Of a DNA stretch of 5,177 nt, positions 4,790 to 5,177 are shown piece after piece. The notes under the pieces were generated by a model. The model searched no databases, was not told the origin of the DNA, and worked only from the letters and a program-made list of their open reading frames with translations. The position numbers and the translations under genes were made by a program. Source of the DNA: Bacillota bacterium (GTDB taxonomy: Bacteria; Bacillota; Clostridia; Christensenellales; CALWSW01); contig JAEYFO010000179.1 in the NCBI GenBank assembly GCA_023402915.1, positions 1-5,177 of the forward strand, written 5' to 3'. The stretch's first letter is position 1; every line of letters starts with the position of its first letter.

Positions 4790-5177
4790 TTACAGCGCCA
4801 GGTCGAGACGCTCCCAGGGAAGGTCGAGGTCGGGACGGCCGAAATGACCGTAGGCCGCGGTCTGACGATAGATGGGCGCGCGCAGGCCAAGGCGCTCGAT
4901 GATGGCTTCGGGACGCAGATCGACTTTCTTTTCGATCAGGGCGGCGATGGCTTCGTCGCTCATGGCGCCGGTGCCGCGGGTGTCCACCATGATGGAGACG
5001 GGCCGGGCCACGCCGATGGCATAGGCCAGCTGGATCTCGCAGGCTTCCGCAAGGCCGGCGTTGACGACGTTTTTCGCCACATAGCGGGCGGCATAGGCCG
5101 CGCTGCGGTCCACCTTTGTCGGGTCCTTGCCCGAGAACGCGCCGCCGCCGTGTGGTATGTAGCCGCCGTAGGTATCG
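4790..5177 (-). CDS. metK: S-adenosylmethionine synthetase (methionine adenosyltransferase), C-terminal part
   Basis: Partial: the last 128 codons plus TAA (4792-4790); the 5' two thirds of a roughly 390-residue protein lie beyond the right edge. The enzyme makes S-adenosylmethionine from methionine and ATP in the cytoplasm, the cell's main methyl donor. Visible from the edge inward: [25 protein letters not shown] in pieces ([11 protein letters not shown], then the MAT signature GGGAFSGKD), [14 protein letters not shown], the C-terminal domain [19 protein letters not shown], and the conserved ending [17 protein letters not shown]. No frameshift is seen. It has the same orientation as the recD2 operon but is separated from it by the two plus-strand genes. 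Its own promoter and any SAM-responsive leader are outside the window. Confidence 0.97.
   Translation of the reverse strand, partial: DTYGGYIPHGGGAFSGKDPTKVDRSAAYAARYVAKNVVNAGLAEACEIQLAYAIGVARPVSIMVDTRGTGAMSDEAIAALIEKKVDLRPEAIIERLGLRAPIYRQTAAYGHFGRPDLDLPWERLDLAL

Noticed and set aside
4790..4902. Plus- and minus-strand frames crossing the metK 3' end (4588-4902 and 4429-4890)
   Set aside because: Both overlap the conserved metK C terminus in other frames and run through the bidirectional terminator.

Overview
This window looks like a chromosomal segment of a GC-rich Clostridia-type Firmicute, possibly a gut anaerobe. The evidence is the gene set (recD2 followed directly by comFC, with metK nearby), strong purine-rich Shine-Dalgarno sites and a Gram-positive-type SOS box candidate. 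The taxonomic assignment is inference.

Layout, left to right. A minus-strand operon fills positions 29 to 3074. Read in its own direction it is recD2 (743 aa, 5'-3' DNA helicase), comFC (230 aa, late competence/phosphoribosyltransferase-like protein) and an unrecognised 37-residue single-span membrane peptide. The comFC start lies 5 bases after the recD2 stop. The peptide start lies 2 bases after the comFC stop and has its own strong ribosome binding site inside the comFC 3' end. Upstream of recD2 is a divergent intergenic region (3075-3328). Its minus strand holds a TATAAT promoter, a LexA-like box (12 of 14 positions against the Bacillus form) just after the predicted start point, and a long bulged leader hairpin followed by U-rich RNA. 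Its plus strand carries an extended -10 promoter.

Two monocistronic-looking plus-strand genes follow: a DUF5063-type protein (3329-3802, GTG start) and a GNAT N-acetyltransferase (3950-4444). A related bulged hairpin, GAAAAG...CTTTTC, lies downstream of each. A 12-bp tandem repeat sits just before the GNAT ribosome binding site, and a degenerate 7-bp repeat covers its stop codon.

The gap 4445-4789 has no convincing gene but is dense in small hairpins. It includes two copies of a 28-29 nt structured repeat and ends in a strong bidirectional terminator shared with metK. The 3' part of metK (S-adenosylmethionine synthetase) runs on the minus strand off the right edge.

Functionally, the minus-strand operon joins DNA repair (RecD2) with a protein linked to uptake of transforming DNA (ComFC). 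The LexA-like box suggests possible DNA-damage control. The DUF5063 and GNAT genes and their repeats look like an accessory insertion between metK and recD2. I see no complete novel defence or mobile system. The most interesting unexplained items are the SOS-box/leader arrangement, the small coupled membrane peptide and the hairpin-rich repeat region beside the GNAT gene.
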